DNA of 35,292 nucleotides from a virus. This document shows, piece after piece, positions 1 through 6,432 of this stretch. The notes beneath the pieces were generated by a model. The model saw only the letters and a program-made list of their open reading frames with translations, was not told the origin of the DNA and ran no database searches. Location of the stretch: positions 1-35,292 of the IMG/VR virus record IMGVR_UViG_3300043570_002878; one strand, written 5' to 3'. The position numbers and the translations under genes are program-made. Every line of letters begins with the position of its first letter. Positions within the stretch are counted from its first letter, which is position 1.

Positions 1-9
1 ATATCCCAT
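1..9 (-). CDS. Start of a leftward gene cut by the window edge
   Basis: Only the first three codons (Met-Gly-Tyr) are inside the window. The start is supported by a full copy of the left-arm promoter at 33-54 and by a ribosome-binding block GCGAAAGGAAT just before the ATG. Several other genes in this arm also begin Met-Gly-Tyr or Met-Gly. Nothing can be said about the product. Confidence 0.6.
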
Positions 10-32
10 ATATTCCTTTCGCTAGGACCTTA

Positions 33-54
33 ATTATATAACAGACCACTGACA
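33..54 (-). promoter_or_regulatory. Left-arm promoter, copy 1
   Basis: Reading leftward, a TGTCAG box is followed after exactly 10 bp by TATAAT. It drives the gene truncated at the left edge. It belongs to a family of twelve such sites with identical spacing in this window. Confidence 0.75.
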
Positions 55-280
55 TTGTATATAGAATATAGGTGTGTTTCACACCACATGTCCAAGCTTT
101 GAGATTTCAGGGAAATATATTTGACTGTCGTAAACAACATATGCTACCCTCACCCGTGAGCGCAAAAGAGAAGCCCCCGTGTATGGGATCACGGGGACTA
201 AGATAAATGGCTGCTAGGACCTCAACGAAAGGAAAAACCTGCCTTACTTAGCATCTAGAGGAGATGCACCATTTATATAA

Positions 281-298
281 ATAGGCACAAGGCCTATT
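281..298 (-). terminator. Terminator-like hairpin after the 313-717 gene
   Basis: AATAGGC and GCCTATT can pair around a short loop just downstream of the leftward operon end at 313. Read leftward, the hairpin is followed by an AT-rich stretch. It plausibly ends the 313-1786 operon. Confidence 0.5.
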
Positions 299-312
299 CA
301 AATTATATCACA

Positions 313-717
313 CTAAACGAGTAATCTTTCCAGCGCATACTTCTCACAGAACGCCGATAGGTCCATGGTAAAAATTGCTTCATTCTTCATACCAAGAACT
401 TTGTTTTCAAGGTTTCGGTGATCGTCTTGCTCATGTAGCGAGAACGTTTGATCTTTCCAGTTGATAACAGCAATCTTATGCTCGTTATCTCCAATTGAAT
501 TTACTTGAAGACCCCAGCCTGTTTCCATGTTCCATTGATCTCCGATTAATTGACTGATCGCAATACGTGTAGCATATGATTCATCTGTCCAACGGGGACG
601 GGCAGCAATGACAGCATCCGCCAATTTACCTAACATGTTATATCCAGCCCAATGTCCATACAGACATATAGTGTCGCCTGCTCCGTCTACGAATACGTAG
701 TTTGCTCTATCTCCCAT
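313..717 (-). CDS. Hypothetical phage protein, 134 aa
   Basis: Last gene of a leftward operon. Its ATG shares one base with the stop of the upstream gene (TAATG), so it is probably translationally coupled. The protein is soluble, acidic and rich in Trp and Asn, with no membrane segment, no cysteine pairs and no catalytic motif I recognise. It resembles conserved small hypothetical proteins of actinophages in style only. Function unknown. A terminator-like hairpin follows at 281-298. Confidence 0.8.
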   Translation of the reverse strand: MGDRANYVFVDGAGDTICLYGHWAGYNMLGKLADAVIAARPRWTDESYATRIAISQLIGDQWNMETGWGLQVNSIGDNEHKIAVINWKDQTFSLHEQDDHRNLENKVLGMKNEAIFTMDLSAFCEKYALERLLV

Positions 718-944
718 TATATTTCCGCCTTTTCTAGTTGAGGGACTTTTTCTGTTTTATTTAATTCTACTATTTCTAGTGTTACTTTGTCAAGAGCCTG
801 TTTATTCTTGTTTAAATGGTGGCTACAGAAGCTGAGCTCATTTGATGTAAGCCCTCCCACTGTATCTACATCTGACTTATTAACAAATCTAATTATCCAT
901 TTAGCCTGAGCTGGACAAGAATCGCATTTAATCCATTCGCTCAT
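717..944 (-). CDS. Small zinc-binding protein, DUF7455-like, 75 aa
   Basis: Residues 8-11 carry CDSC and residues about 40-43 carry CSHH, a C-x2-C ... C-x2-H/H pattern expected to bind one zinc ion. The spacing and the words CDSCPAQA and FCSHH match the DUF7455 family, which is common in actinobacteria and their phages and has no settled function. The tail after residue 55 is charged. The start overlaps the upstream stop as ATGA, and the stop overlaps the next gene as TAATG, so it sits inside a coupled operon. Confidence 0.75.
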   Translation of the reverse strand: MSEWIKCDSCPAQAKWIIRFVNKSDVDTVGGLTSNELSFCSHHLNKNKQALDKVTLEIVELNKTEKVPQLEKAEI

Positions 945-1087
945 AGTTTATTACTTTCAATCATGTCTGATAGTCTGTCTAATAACCATGAATCAATGTC
1001 AGCGATATCAATCTCCCGTAACTTCTCAATCATTTCTTCACGGGCAAACTTATAGCCTTCTTGGAATCCATCTTTATAATCAGACAT
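941..1087 (-). CDS. Hypothetical acidic protein, 48 aa
   Basis: A short reading frame begins MSDYKDGFQEGYKFAREE and ends NKL. Its ATG lies inside the last codons of the upstream gene, which overlaps it by 8 bp, and its TGA overlaps the next ATG as ATGA. This tight chaining on both sides is the main reason to accept it. The predicted protein is mostly helical and acidic. Tiny proteins with a DGFQxGY-type start are common in phages. Function unknown. Confidence 0.7.
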   Translation of the reverse strand: MSDYKDGFQEGYKFAREEMIEKLREIDIADIDSWLLDRLSDMIESNKL

Positions 1088-1319
1088 TTAACATCCTATC
1101 ATATCTATATGCCAATTCGTTATCAGCATATTTACTTTCGACTAAAACCTTAAGTTGGTGCTTAGATATTAATCTAGTTACCTTCTCAATGTTACCAGTT
1201 CCTATTTCGAAAGTCAATGTTTCTTTGTTATATGAATCAGGATCTAATCCTCCAACCTCAGCGTCCCATATAGAAAAATGGAACGCCCTGGATGAATCTG
1301 CTTTTAATTTATAAAACAT
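1080..1319 (-). CDS. Hypothetical protein, 79 aa
   Basis: The ATG at 1319 overlaps the upstream stop as TAATG, so I prefer it to the TTG three codons upstream. The product begins MFYKLKADSSRAFHF and looks like a small mixed alpha/beta domain, with basic residues in the middle (KVTRLISKHQLK). The end overlaps the following gene by 8 bp. No motif was recognised and the function is unknown. Confidence 0.75.
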   Translation of the reverse strand: MFYKLKADSSRAFHFSIWDAEVGGLDPDSYNKETLTFEIGTGNIEKVTRLISKHQLKVLVESKYADNELAYRYDRMLNV

Positions 1320-1786
1320 TAGTTCCAATCCACATCTGTGTCTTCAATTGACCAATCATTTACTTCAACATCATTGCCATATGATGTTAATGAAAGTTCA
1401 TCTCCGAGTTTGTAATGAGCGTCAAAGTTATCAATCTCATCAAGTGGGACCTGAACAGTTACTTCAAAGTTAATAGTTCCAGTTACTGTAACTGTCTTTG
1501 ATAATTCAAAGCCAAACAGTTCTGATATTTGTTGAAGCGCTTCTTCTTTTGTATAATTAGGATTATACAATTCAACTAGAAGTTCCTCTAACTCATTAAC
1601 TTTAAGTTTAAGGCCATTGTATAAATCATCAGCACGGCGACCTTGTTCAAGGGCCCATTCGATGTCGACTACCTTCTCTGTCGAGTAAGTTGTCTCCCCG
1701 TTAAAAATCTTCTTGTAAGTTACAAGTAGATTAGAGTTATACTCATTAGGTACTGCAGGTGTTATTGTTGCTCCATATGTTTCCAT
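1319..1786 (-). CDS. Hypothetical protein, 155 aa (short form)
   Basis: The start at 1786 is chosen because a complete left-arm promoter (1812-1833) and an AACGAAAGGAAT block lie just before it. The protein starts METYGATITPAV, has a helical, acidic centre around residues 55-90, and a C-terminal half with alternating beta-type residues (TVTVTGTINFEVTVQV). The same frame stays open upstream to 1951, so a longer product is possible. Function unknown. Confidence 0.8.
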   Translation of the reverse strand: METYGATITPAVPNEYNSNLLVTYKKIFNGETTYSTEKVVDIEWALEQGRRADDLYNGLKLKVNELEELLVELYNPNYTKEEALQQISELFGFELSKTVTVTGTINFEVTVQVPLDEIDNFDAHYKLGDELSLTSYGNDVEVNDWSIEDTDVDWN

Positions 1787-1951
1787 TTTATTCCTTTCGT
1801 TGGTTGGGAGTATTGTAGCATCTTGCACTGACAATAAGGTGGACCGTATCAAACAGTGTGAAATATTTGTAGCTTCCCCTTTTCGTGTTACCTCAATCAA
1901 GGCATCACAATTAGTGCAAAGGTATGTATCCTTAAACCATTTGTCAGTCAT
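1319..1951 (-). CDS. Possible long form with N-terminal zinc-ribbon-like segment, 210 aa
   Basis: The frame of the 155-aa gene continues 55 codons upstream without a stop. It begins at an ATG that overlaps the previous stop as ATGA, a strong sign that translation starts here. The extension carries CTNCDALIEVT, which looks like the first half of a phage zinc-ribbon protein, and a later HC, but the second Cys pair is missing. The promoter for the short form lies inside this extension. Read-through fusion by loss of a stop codon is one explanation. Confidence 0.5.
   Translation of the reverse strand: MTDKWFKDTYLCTNCDALIEVTRKGEATNISHCLIRSTLLSVQDATILPTNERNKMETYGATITPAVPNEYNSNLLVTYKKIFNGETTYSTEKVVDIEWALEQGRRADDLYNGLKLKVNELEELLVELYNPNYTKEEALQQISELFGFELSKTVTVTGTINFEVTVQVPLDEIDNFDAHYKLGDELSLTSYGNDVEVNDWSIEDTDVDWN
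1812..1833 (-). promoter_or_regulatory. Left-arm promoter, copy 2
   Basis: TGTCAG, 10 bp, TACAAT with an upstream TG (TGCTACAAT), reading leftward into the 1319-1786 gene. It lies within the open frame that extends upstream to 1951. Confidence 0.75.
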
Positions 1952-2682
1952 ACTTTAACCTTATGAACACTGCATTCTGCCATGGCCTGTTCATCTTGCC
2001 AAGATCCTTGATTACAAAGTTCACAGAATTCACCGCATCCCTCTTCGCAGTATTCTATTGTATTGTAAGATTGACAGGCATAGCAACGATTTTGATATTC
2101 CATTAATTCGTTAACCTCACCACGGACAATCTCGTATTCTCCGCCCCAACCTGTTTCTTCCTCAAATTCAAGGGTTAGTAAAGAGTTAGGAACAAGATTA
2201 CTTAGTTTAGTTAATATAGTTACAGCAGGTGACCAAGCAGTATTATATTTATATACCAACCAGTTATCATCACCGTCTGATGTGTATTCAAGTAATTCAG
2301 TATCAGGATACTCGTCACCGTCTGATACGGCTACATCCCATTTAGTTCCCCAGTTAGTTGTATTCCATGAATACCAATCTTTCTGAGTCATAGCATGCGC
2401 TACCTCTTTAGCAAACCAATCAGGTGCACTCGTGTCTGTTCCTAGTCGTGTAGGCTGTTGAACATATTCTTGCATTGTAATACCGTCTTGTAGTGGAGAA
2501 TGTATATTCCAAAATGCAAAGACAGGATTAGAGTAAGTTGATTCTGTTATTTCCATTTTCATAGTTTCCATATTCCAACTATCGTGCCATACCATAAATG
2601 GCTCGTTAAGTTTATCTTTGATAAAATCTATCTCAGACTTTGGACCTTGGATTGTTAATGTGTTATACACCCAGTTAGGCAT
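1948..2682 (-). CDS. Api92/YubB-type ferredoxin-fold protein, 244 aa
   Basis: The start MPNWVYNTLTI is the hallmark opening of the Api92-like ferredoxin-fold proteins found in phages and plasmids, whose role is unknown. The start at 2682 follows a promoter at 2708-2729 and an AACGAAAGGAAT block; an ORF extending to 2736 would run through that promoter. The last 45 residues are Cys-rich (CYAC, YCEEGCGEFCELC), suggesting a zinc-binding tail fused to the usual domain. Its stop overlaps the next ATG as ATGA. Confidence 0.8.
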   Translation of the reverse strand: MPNWVYNTLTIQGPKSEIDFIKDKLNEPFMVWHDSWNMETMKMEITESTYSNPVFAFWNIHSPLQDGITMQEYVQQPTRLGTDTSAPDWFAKEVAHAMTQKDWYSWNTTNWGTKWDVAVSDGDEYPDTELLEYTSDGDDNWLVYKYNTAWSPAVTILTKLSNLVPNSLLTLEFEEETGWGGEYEIVRGEVNELMEYQNRCYACQSYNTIEYCEEGCGEFCELCNQGSWQDEQAMAECSVHKVKV

Positions 2683-2707
2683 ATTATTCCTTTCGTTGAA
2701 TAGCGCA

Positions 2708-2729
2708 ATTGTAGCAGAGTCAACTGACA
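2708..2729 (-). promoter_or_regulatory. Left-arm promoter, copy 3
   Basis: TGTCAG, 10 bp, TGCTACAAT, reading leftward into the Api92-like gene. A TTTCAGGG word, repeated in other intergenic gaps of this arm, lies just upstream. Confidence 0.75.
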
Positions 2730-2801
2730 TTATCAAGGATTTCAGGGCTTTTTATACACATGCCGTAAAAAAGAAAAATGGCCTTTACGTCTGGGGGCTT
2801 G

Positions 2802-2875
2802 CGATCCATAACGGACTTGAACCGTCGACCTCTACCGTGACAGGGTAGCGCTCTAACCAACTGAGCTAATGGACC
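2802..2875 (-). tRNA. tRNA-Asp (anticodon GTC)
   Basis: On the minus strand a 7-bp acceptor stem (GGTCCAT with ATGGATC) encloses a D arm with AGCTCAGTTGGTTAGAGC, an anticodon arm CTACC-CTGTCAC-GGTAG reading GTC, and a T arm containing GGTTCAAGTCC. The discriminator is G and no CCA is encoded. It lies between the DUF932 gene and the Api92-like gene on the same strand. Phage tRNAs often offset codon-use differences with the host. Confidence 0.93.
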
Positions 2876-2881
2876 TAGATG

Positions 2882-2901
2882 TGGGGCCCTTTCGGGCCCC
2901 A
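2882..2901 (-). terminator. GC-rich hairpin between the DUF932 gene and tRNA-Asp
   Basis: GGGGCCC and GGGCCCC pair around a tetraloop that reads GAAA on the minus strand. It sits right after the stop of the 2907-3914 gene and just before the tRNA. No T-run follows, so it may be a terminator, an RNA end-protecting hairpin or a processing site. Confidence 0.6.
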
Positions 2902-2906
2902 GTTGA

Positions 2907-3914
2907 TTAGGCTAACGCCTTAACCGCTTTGAGAATTTTATTCTTCTCTGCGGTAATGATTGGATCGAAACCACTTGCACCAGCATTTAGCGATTCGGTG
3001 TTACCAGTACGGGCGGTACGGTAATAATCTAAACGCTCAGTCAATGCATTAAACGCACCCCAAGCAGTGCCTTTAATTGTGTTATTAGTTGGTGAGTTAT
3101 GATAAAGGTCATCAATTAAAACAACCTTATTCTCCCACTTCTTTAATGCGCCTTTAACATCTGCTTCAGGCTTTGGGTATAGATTGCGAATCAAATCCGA
3201 GAATTGCTTATCGGTAATTGATTGCTTGAATAATTCGTCCGCTTCCTTTTGAAATGCATCTGCGTATGCAAATGTTAATCCCAATGCTTGACGGGCTTGC
3301 ACAATTCTACCTTCGGCAGTTTGTGTATGACGAATCTTGAATGATTGCTTAGCGCCCTTCATTGCAAGATTAAGAGTGTTTTGGCATACAACACGAACGG
3401 GTGTAATTGCTGCTTGAACCGCAACTGAACCGTCGTGAGATGTCCATACAATTAAATATAACTTAGTTTTATCGTTAATACCTTGTGGGTCTAATACGAT
3501 CTCTCTAGGTATATCTAATGAGCCAAATACAACTTTGCCCTTTTTAATTGAGCCAGCAGATTCCCATTTAGCAGAATCGTTATCTAATACATTATCAGCA
3601 AATGCGAATAACTCTTCATTCTGAACAGTTTTGTATCGCTTGCCAACTACTGATAAAACATCAGTGCCTTGGTCAAATGGATTATCACGAATGACAAAGA
3701 AATTGTCTGATGTATTTCTCCATGTGTTTGGGATATGATCTGCAACATCTGACAAGCGGACATTCCAGTTATTCAACTTTGCTTCTTCAAGCATTGTTGC
3801 GGTAGTTACATTTTCATCTTGAGCGAAAATGCGATTTGCAAGATTATGCCAAGCAGGTGCACCACGCAATGCAAATGCTACTTGACCATCTTGCTCTTCG
3901 AGATTATGAGCCAT
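2907..3914 (-). CDS. DUF932 / TIGR03299-type phage-plasmid protein, 335 aa
   Basis: The start MAHNLEEQDGQVAFALRGAPAWH is typical of the DUF932 (TIGR03299, phage/plasmid-like) family. The length of 335 aa matches the usual 300-350 aa. Family members occur on phages, plasmids and integrative elements; their biochemical role is not established. The protein has a conserved central region with VVCQNTLNLA and RHTQ and a charged helical C-terminal part. It is transcribed alone from its own promoter at 3942-3963 and is followed by a strong hairpin, so it is monocistronic. Confidence 0.88.
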   Translation of the reverse strand: MAHNLEEQDGQVAFALRGAPAWHNLANRIFAQDENVTTATMLEEAKLNNWNVRLSDVADHIPNTWRNTSDNFFVIRDNPFDQGTDVLSVVGKRYKTVQNEELFAFADNVLDNDSAKWESAGSIKKGKVVFGSLDIPREIVLDPQGINDKTKLYLIVWTSHDGSVAVQAAITPVRVVCQNTLNLAMKGAKQSFKIRHTQTAEGRIVQARQALGLTFAYADAFQKEADELFKQSITDKQFSDLIRNLYPKPEADVKGALKKWENKVVLIDDLYHNSPTNNTIKGTAWGAFNALTERLDYYRTARTGNTESLNAGASGFDPIITAEKNKILKAVKALA

Positions 3915-3941
3915 TTTATCCTTTCGTTTGGTTGAATGCTT

Positions 3942-3963
3942 ATTCTAACATACACGACTGACA
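3942..3963 (-). promoter_or_regulatory. Left-arm promoter, copy 4
   Basis: TGTCAG, 10 bp, TGTTAGAAT, reading leftward into the DUF932 gene. An AACGAAAGGATAAA ribosome-binding block follows. Confidence 0.75.
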
Positions 3964-3996
3964 TTGTCTATCTTATTTGACATGAATTTGCGGGGG

Positions 3997-4028
3997 TTTT
4001 CCACAGGGTGCCGTAAGGCTGTGGATAA
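3997..4028. other. Inverted pair of DnaA-box-like sites
   Basis: TTTTCCACA (3997-4005) faces an exact reverse-orientation TTATCCACA (4020-4028) across a 14-bp gap. The arms CCACAG and CTGTGG could also form a hairpin. A third exact TTATCCACA lies at 7760-7768. Such boxes bind DnaA in bacteria; use by this phage is inference. Confidence 0.35.
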
Positions 4029-4056
4029 GTCCCCAGCTATTGAGGGCAGGGGAAAT

Positions 4057-4079
4057 GGGCCAGGGGACTAGGCTGGCCC
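4057..4079 (-). terminator. Terminator-like hairpin after the 4087-4299 gene
   Basis: GGGCCAG and CTGGCCC pair over a 9-base loop directly downstream of the 70-aa gene. The run that follows leftward is not T-rich, so it may be only weakly intrinsic. Confidence 0.5.
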
Positions 4080-4086
4080 AAGTTTA

Positions 4087-4299
4087 TTAGATTAAGTTAT
4101 GAATCTCTTCTGGAAAGAATGCTGCGAATACTTTTTTGTTTTCTTGTGTATCAACAACATATGCTTTAACATTGCCTTGGAATTTTTTTAAATTACTTTT
4201 AACTAACTTAGTTAATGCATCACGATTATAACTATTTGCAGACCATAACGTTAGATCATGAGCTTTGTTAGCATCATAGATTTCTACTCTATACCGCAT
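4087..4299 (-). CDS. Hypothetical protein, 70 aa
   Basis: Small basic protein beginning MRYRVEIYDANKAHDL, with a beta-alpha-beta-like pattern and no Cys, membrane segment or known motif. The ribosome-binding block is AAAAGGAAAC, without the AACG seen at other genes. It lies between two hairpins (4057-4079 and 4339-4361). I see no TGTCRG promoter in front; a TTAAAAT stretch near 4325-4333 may serve. Function unknown. Confidence 0.75.
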   Translation of the reverse strand: MRYRVEIYDANKAHDLTLWSANSYNRDALTKLVKSNLKKFQGNVKAYVVDTQENKKVFAAFFPEEIHNLI

Positions 4300-4338
4300 T
4301 TGTTTCCTTTTGTAGTAGGGACAACTATTTTAACATAA

Positions 4339-4361
4339 GGGGCTAGAGTTTGTCTAGCCCC
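4339..4361 (-). terminator. Strong hairpin after the 4370-4792 gene
   Basis: GGGGCTAG and CTAGCCCC form an 8-bp perfect stem with a 7-base loop. Reading leftward it is followed by TTATGTTAAAAT. It plausibly separates the 4370-4792 gene from the 70-aa gene. Confidence 0.65.
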
Positions 4362-4369
4362 CATTATTA

Positions 4370-4792
4370 TTACAAGTATCTTGCGATAGCGTTGTAGGTG
4401 CTTGTGCTTACTGTATCCTCATCGGTCATTTTGAGAATACGGATAGCGTTTTCCATTTCCTCTCTCATCTCATTGTAAGAGTGGCGGTGGATTTCCTCGT
4501 AGTCCTTTTCAGGTTCAGCAGGGAAGTCTTTGCTATCGCAAATTAAATCAAAATCTACATTTAGAGTTTTGTTCCAAGCACGATAGTTGGTGCGTAGGTT
4601 TTCTGCTTTAGCAATTTTGCTAACTGCCCATGCCCCAATTTCTTTTTGCCATTTTTCCTGAGCCTTACGATACTTTGCTTCGTTTTCGTCTTGCTTCTTA
4701 AAGTCAGCCTCTAATTTGGCTAACCTAGTTTCTAAGGCTTTAATAACCTTAGTTGTAGCGATTTTTACGCTGATGGGTTTGCTTCTTGCCAT
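4370..4792 (-). CDS. Coiled-coil-type hypothetical protein, 140 aa
   Basis: The first 75 residues are highly charged with a heptad-like pattern (VIKALETRLAKLEADFKK then an E/K-rich stretch), predicting a coiled coil. The C-terminal half is acidic. The start MARSKPISVKIATTKVIKAL is familiar from actinophage hypothetical proteins, but no function is known. It follows the 46-aa gene in the same operon and uses an AACGAAAGGCA ribosome-binding block. Confidence 0.82.
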   Translation of the reverse strand: MARSKPISVKIATTKVIKALETRLAKLEADFKKQDENEAKYRKAQEKWQKEIGAWAVSKIAKAENLRTNYRAWNKTLNVDFDLICDSKDFPAEPEKDYEEIHRHSYNEMREEMENAIRILKMTDEDTVSTSTYNAIARYL

Positions 4793-4824
4793 TTGTATTG
4801 CCTTTCGTTAGGTGGGTTGGTTTG

Positions 4825-4965
4825 TTATGCTTTAACGCTTGTCCAGCGGTCTGTTCCATTTACATCAAGCAGAATACGATTAACTCCGCTTGGGTGGTTA
4901 TCTATTGCTTTGATAACTCCAGTAATACCACTTTGGGTGGTTGTGTATGTTGTTCCGATTTCCAT
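4825..4965 (-). CDS. Hypothetical protein, 46 aa
   Basis: Begins MEIGTTYTTTQSGITGV and ends TSVKA. It has a promoter (4989-5010) and the block AACGAAAGGAAACAA directly before the ATG, as good a start as any gene here. The product looks like a single small beta-rich domain. Very small proteins of this type occur in actinophages. Function unknown. It is the first gene of an operon with the coiled-coil gene. Confidence 0.8.
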   Translation of the reverse strand: MEIGTTYTTTQSGITGVIKAIDNHPSGVNRILLDVNGTDRWTSVKA

Positions 4966-4988
4966 TTGTTTCCTTTCGTTGAGGTTGT

Positions 4989-5010
4989 ATTATAGCACCA
5001 GCCACCGACA
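4989..5010 (-). promoter_or_regulatory. Left-arm promoter, copy 5
   Basis: TGTCGG, 10 bp, TGCTATAAT, reading leftward into the 46-aa gene. The TGTCGG box is also one arm of a CCGAC/GTCGG inverted repeat overlapping the stop of the 5012-5281 gene, which may give a combined terminator and promoter. Confidence 0.8.
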
Positions 5011-5011
5011 A

Positions 5012-5281
5012 TTAGTAGTCGGTTTCAGGTAGCCACGCTTGTAGGTGATGAGCCTCTATAATCGCATAGGCAGGGGCTTCAGGTTTGCCTTTCCAATATA
5101 CGCCTTCAGGCAGTTTGATTAACTGATTAAGTTCATCAGCATAATAAGCATCAATAGCATCAATACATGGTGCTACCATAGATGATGGAACGGGTGGATA
5201 ATGATTACTTTGTAAGTGGATTAGAATTGCTTGGTCTAAGTCAAAACTCTCCGCTAAGTCCGTTGCTGTGTTGTATCCCAT
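5012..5281 (-). CDS. Conserved actinophage-type hypothetical protein, 89 aa
   Basis: Begins MGYNTATDLAESFDLDQA and contains HLQSNHYPPVPSSMV followed by an acidic helical stretch. The SNHYPPVP segment is a recognisable feature of small actinophage proteins of unknown function. The start is fixed by a promoter (5305-5326) and an AACGAAAGGAAACAA block. It forms a single-gene unit, since a promoter for the next gene overlaps its end. Confidence 0.82.
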   Translation of the reverse strand: MGYNTATDLAESFDLDQAILIHLQSNHYPPVPSSMVAPCIDAIDAYYADELNQLIKLPEGVYWKGKPEAPAYAIIEAHHLQAWLPETDY

Positions 5282-5304
5282 TTGTTTCCTTTCGTTAGAT
5301 TGGA

Positions 5305-5326
5305 ATTATAGCAGACTTAACTGACA
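5305..5326 (-). promoter_or_regulatory. Left-arm promoter, copy 6
   Basis: TGTCAG, 10 bp, TGCTATAAT, reading leftward into the 89-aa gene. Confidence 0.8.
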
Positions 5327-5412
5327 TTTTTTAAGACACGCCCATATTTTTCAGGGTGATTTATACCACACCCTTAACGACACGCCCGACCCCGCAGCTA
5401 TGTGGGCGCCTT
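5327..5412. repeat. Intergenic repeat module 1
   Basis: Contains a partial GACACGCCC (5335-5343), a GGGTG/CACCC hairpin (5354-5373), one full CGACACGCCCGA (5378-5389) and a CCCCGC...GTGGGCGCC hairpin-like segment. About 51 bp starting at TTTTCAGGGTG match module 2 (6455-6577) with only about six differences. Confidence 0.7.
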
Positions 5413-5541
5413 TTATCCGCTAAGCCCGTCTTGATCTGTATCAGGTTTAGAATATAGCAAAACAAAAAGAAAAATAATAAATGGAGCAATTATTGCAATT
5501 GATAAAATTGCTCCAATTATTTCACCTAACAAAAAATCCAT
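5413..5541 (-). CDS. Single-pass membrane microprotein, 42 aa
   Basis: The ATG follows the stop of the GP88 gene by 6 bp; the ribosome-binding sequence AAATAAGGG overlaps that stop. The sequence starts MDFLLGEII and contains one long hydrophobic segment (residues about 4-30), followed by a short polar tail ending GLSG. It could be a membrane-anchored effector or a holin-like peptide; nothing decides this. It closes the 5413-6404 operon. Confidence 0.7.
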   Translation of the reverse strand: MDFLLGEIIGAILSIAIIAPFIIFLFVLLYSKPDTDQDGLSG

Positions 5542-5547
5542 GGGCCC

Positions 5548-6297
5548 TTATTTCTTAGTAGCAGAAAATCTTATATCTGCTTTACCATAAACACATAAGC
5601 CGCATGACACACATGCGCTGCCGCTAGTAGAAATTAGCGGAATGCTTTTATTATTTTCAGGGCATTTAGCGCCAGGTTTACCAATTAATTCTTTCATAGT
5701 ACTTTCTGTAACGCCGAAAGTTTTACCTAAGTATGCTAATCTAATTTTATTACCAGTCTTACGTAGATCATGCGCTATATCTTTATTCTCATCATCCGTT
5801 GAATAATAAAGAGATAAGTTTTCGATACCGTCTAAGATAAGAGCAGCAGACTTAACTCGTGTATACACCCAGAATTGAATATCGGTATTAGTTAAAATAA
5901 CGTATTGCCATGCACGTGCATAAGTATCATTAAAAAAATCGCCATCCCAGTGGATACGGAACAATAATTTAGCATTTTTCTTTTCACAATCTTTTCTAAA
6001 ATCATTAATCATATTTTCTAATAAATCCACCATAGTAGGCTCGTCGGCGTCCTTAAGTAAATTCCAATTGTGAATGAGCACGTCTCTAACGCCCTTATAT
6101 ACTTTTTCTAATTTACCCGCATAACATACGCTTTCGCATATGCTAGTAGCGCCAGGGCATGAGAATTCCTTTCCCGCAGGCAGGCCGAAAGTATTAGCAA
6201 TGGCAGAAGTCTTGCCATTTTTAGATACAAGATTAGTAACCTTGCGATCATTAGATCTTTTTAACATGGGAGCAATTATAGCAGCGGGAACCGACAT
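5548..6297 (-). CDS. GP88-family protein, 249 aa
   Basis: Matches the phage GP88 (gene product 88) family by layout: an N-terminal KTSAIANTFGLPAGKEFSCPG segment, a CESVCYA motif, a core with FRIHWDGDFFND, and a C-terminal Cys cluster (CPENN, CVSCGLCVYG). The Cys pattern suggests a metal or iron-sulfur centre; the family's activity is unknown. The ATG at 6297 overlaps the upstream stop as TAATG. A second in-frame ATG at 6267 lies 7 bp after a TATAAT box, so a 239-aa leaderless product is also possible. Confidence 0.85.
   Translation of the reverse strand: MSVPAAIIAPMLKRSNDRKVTNLVSKNGKTSAIANTFGLPAGKEFSCPGATSICESVCYAGKLEKVYKGVRDVLIHNWNLLKDADEPTMVDLLENMINDFRKDCEKKNAKLLFRIHWDGDFFNDTYARAWQYVILTNTDIQFWVYTRVKSAALILDGIENLSLYYSTDDENKDIAHDLRKTGNKIRLAYLGKTFGVTESTMKELIGKPGAKCPENNKSIPLISTSGSACVSCGLCVYGKADIRFSATKK
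6275..6296 (-). promoter_or_regulatory. Left-arm promoter, copy 7, inside the GP88 start region
   Basis: TGTCGG, 10 bp, TGCTATAAT. It lies within the first codons of the 249-aa form of GP88 and only 7 bp before the in-frame ATG at 6267. Confidence 0.75.
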
Positions 6298-6404
6298 TAC
6301 AAATCCCCCATTTCTGCATCGGCCATTCTTGACATAGCCCAATCTTGAGCTAAATCCCGATCATAGACAACGCTACAATCTAAATCAAAATCAAATTCGT
6401 CCAT
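6297..6404 (-). CDS. Acidic microprotein, 35 aa
   Basis: Begins MDEFDFDLDCSVVYDRDL and ends MGDL. It has its own promoter (6433-6454) and the block AACGAAAGGTAAACTA, and its TAA overlaps the GP88 ATG as TAATG. Strongly acidic, no membrane segment. It may serve mainly as a leader that couples GP88 translation, or be a small DNA-mimic-like protein. Function unknown. Confidence 0.72.
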   Translation of the reverse strand: MDEFDFDLDCSVVYDRDLAQDWAMSRMADAEMGDL

Positions 6405-6432
6405 TAGTTTACCTTTCGTTGGGTGAATTGAT

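Larger units (their letters stand above)
10..312. other. Gene-free control region with several hairpins
   Basis: No convincing gene lies here. Besides the promoter at 33-54 it holds a GGTGTG/CACACC hairpin (71-85), a CTCAC/GTGAG hairpin near 149-160, a 7-bp CCCCGTG/CACGGGG hairpin (175-196) and a GCATCT/AGATGC hairpin (251-267). An AAATGG/CCATTT pair (206-211, 268-273) brackets the last of these. A rightward AACGAAAGGAAA block near 224 lacks a following start codon. A small structured RNA is possible but not shown. Confidence 0.4.

Noticed and set aside
988-1314. Rightward open frame of 108 aa
   Set aside because: It lies opposite well-chained leftward genes, has no ribosome-binding site and reads as low-quality sequence rich in Ser and Leu.
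2618-2848. Rightward open frame of 76 aa
   Set aside because: It runs through the tRNA-Asp gene and a leftward promoter, so it is a chance frame.
4786-5032. Two rightward Cys/Val-rich frames
   Set aside because: They oppose the 46-aa gene and its promoter and lack any start signal.
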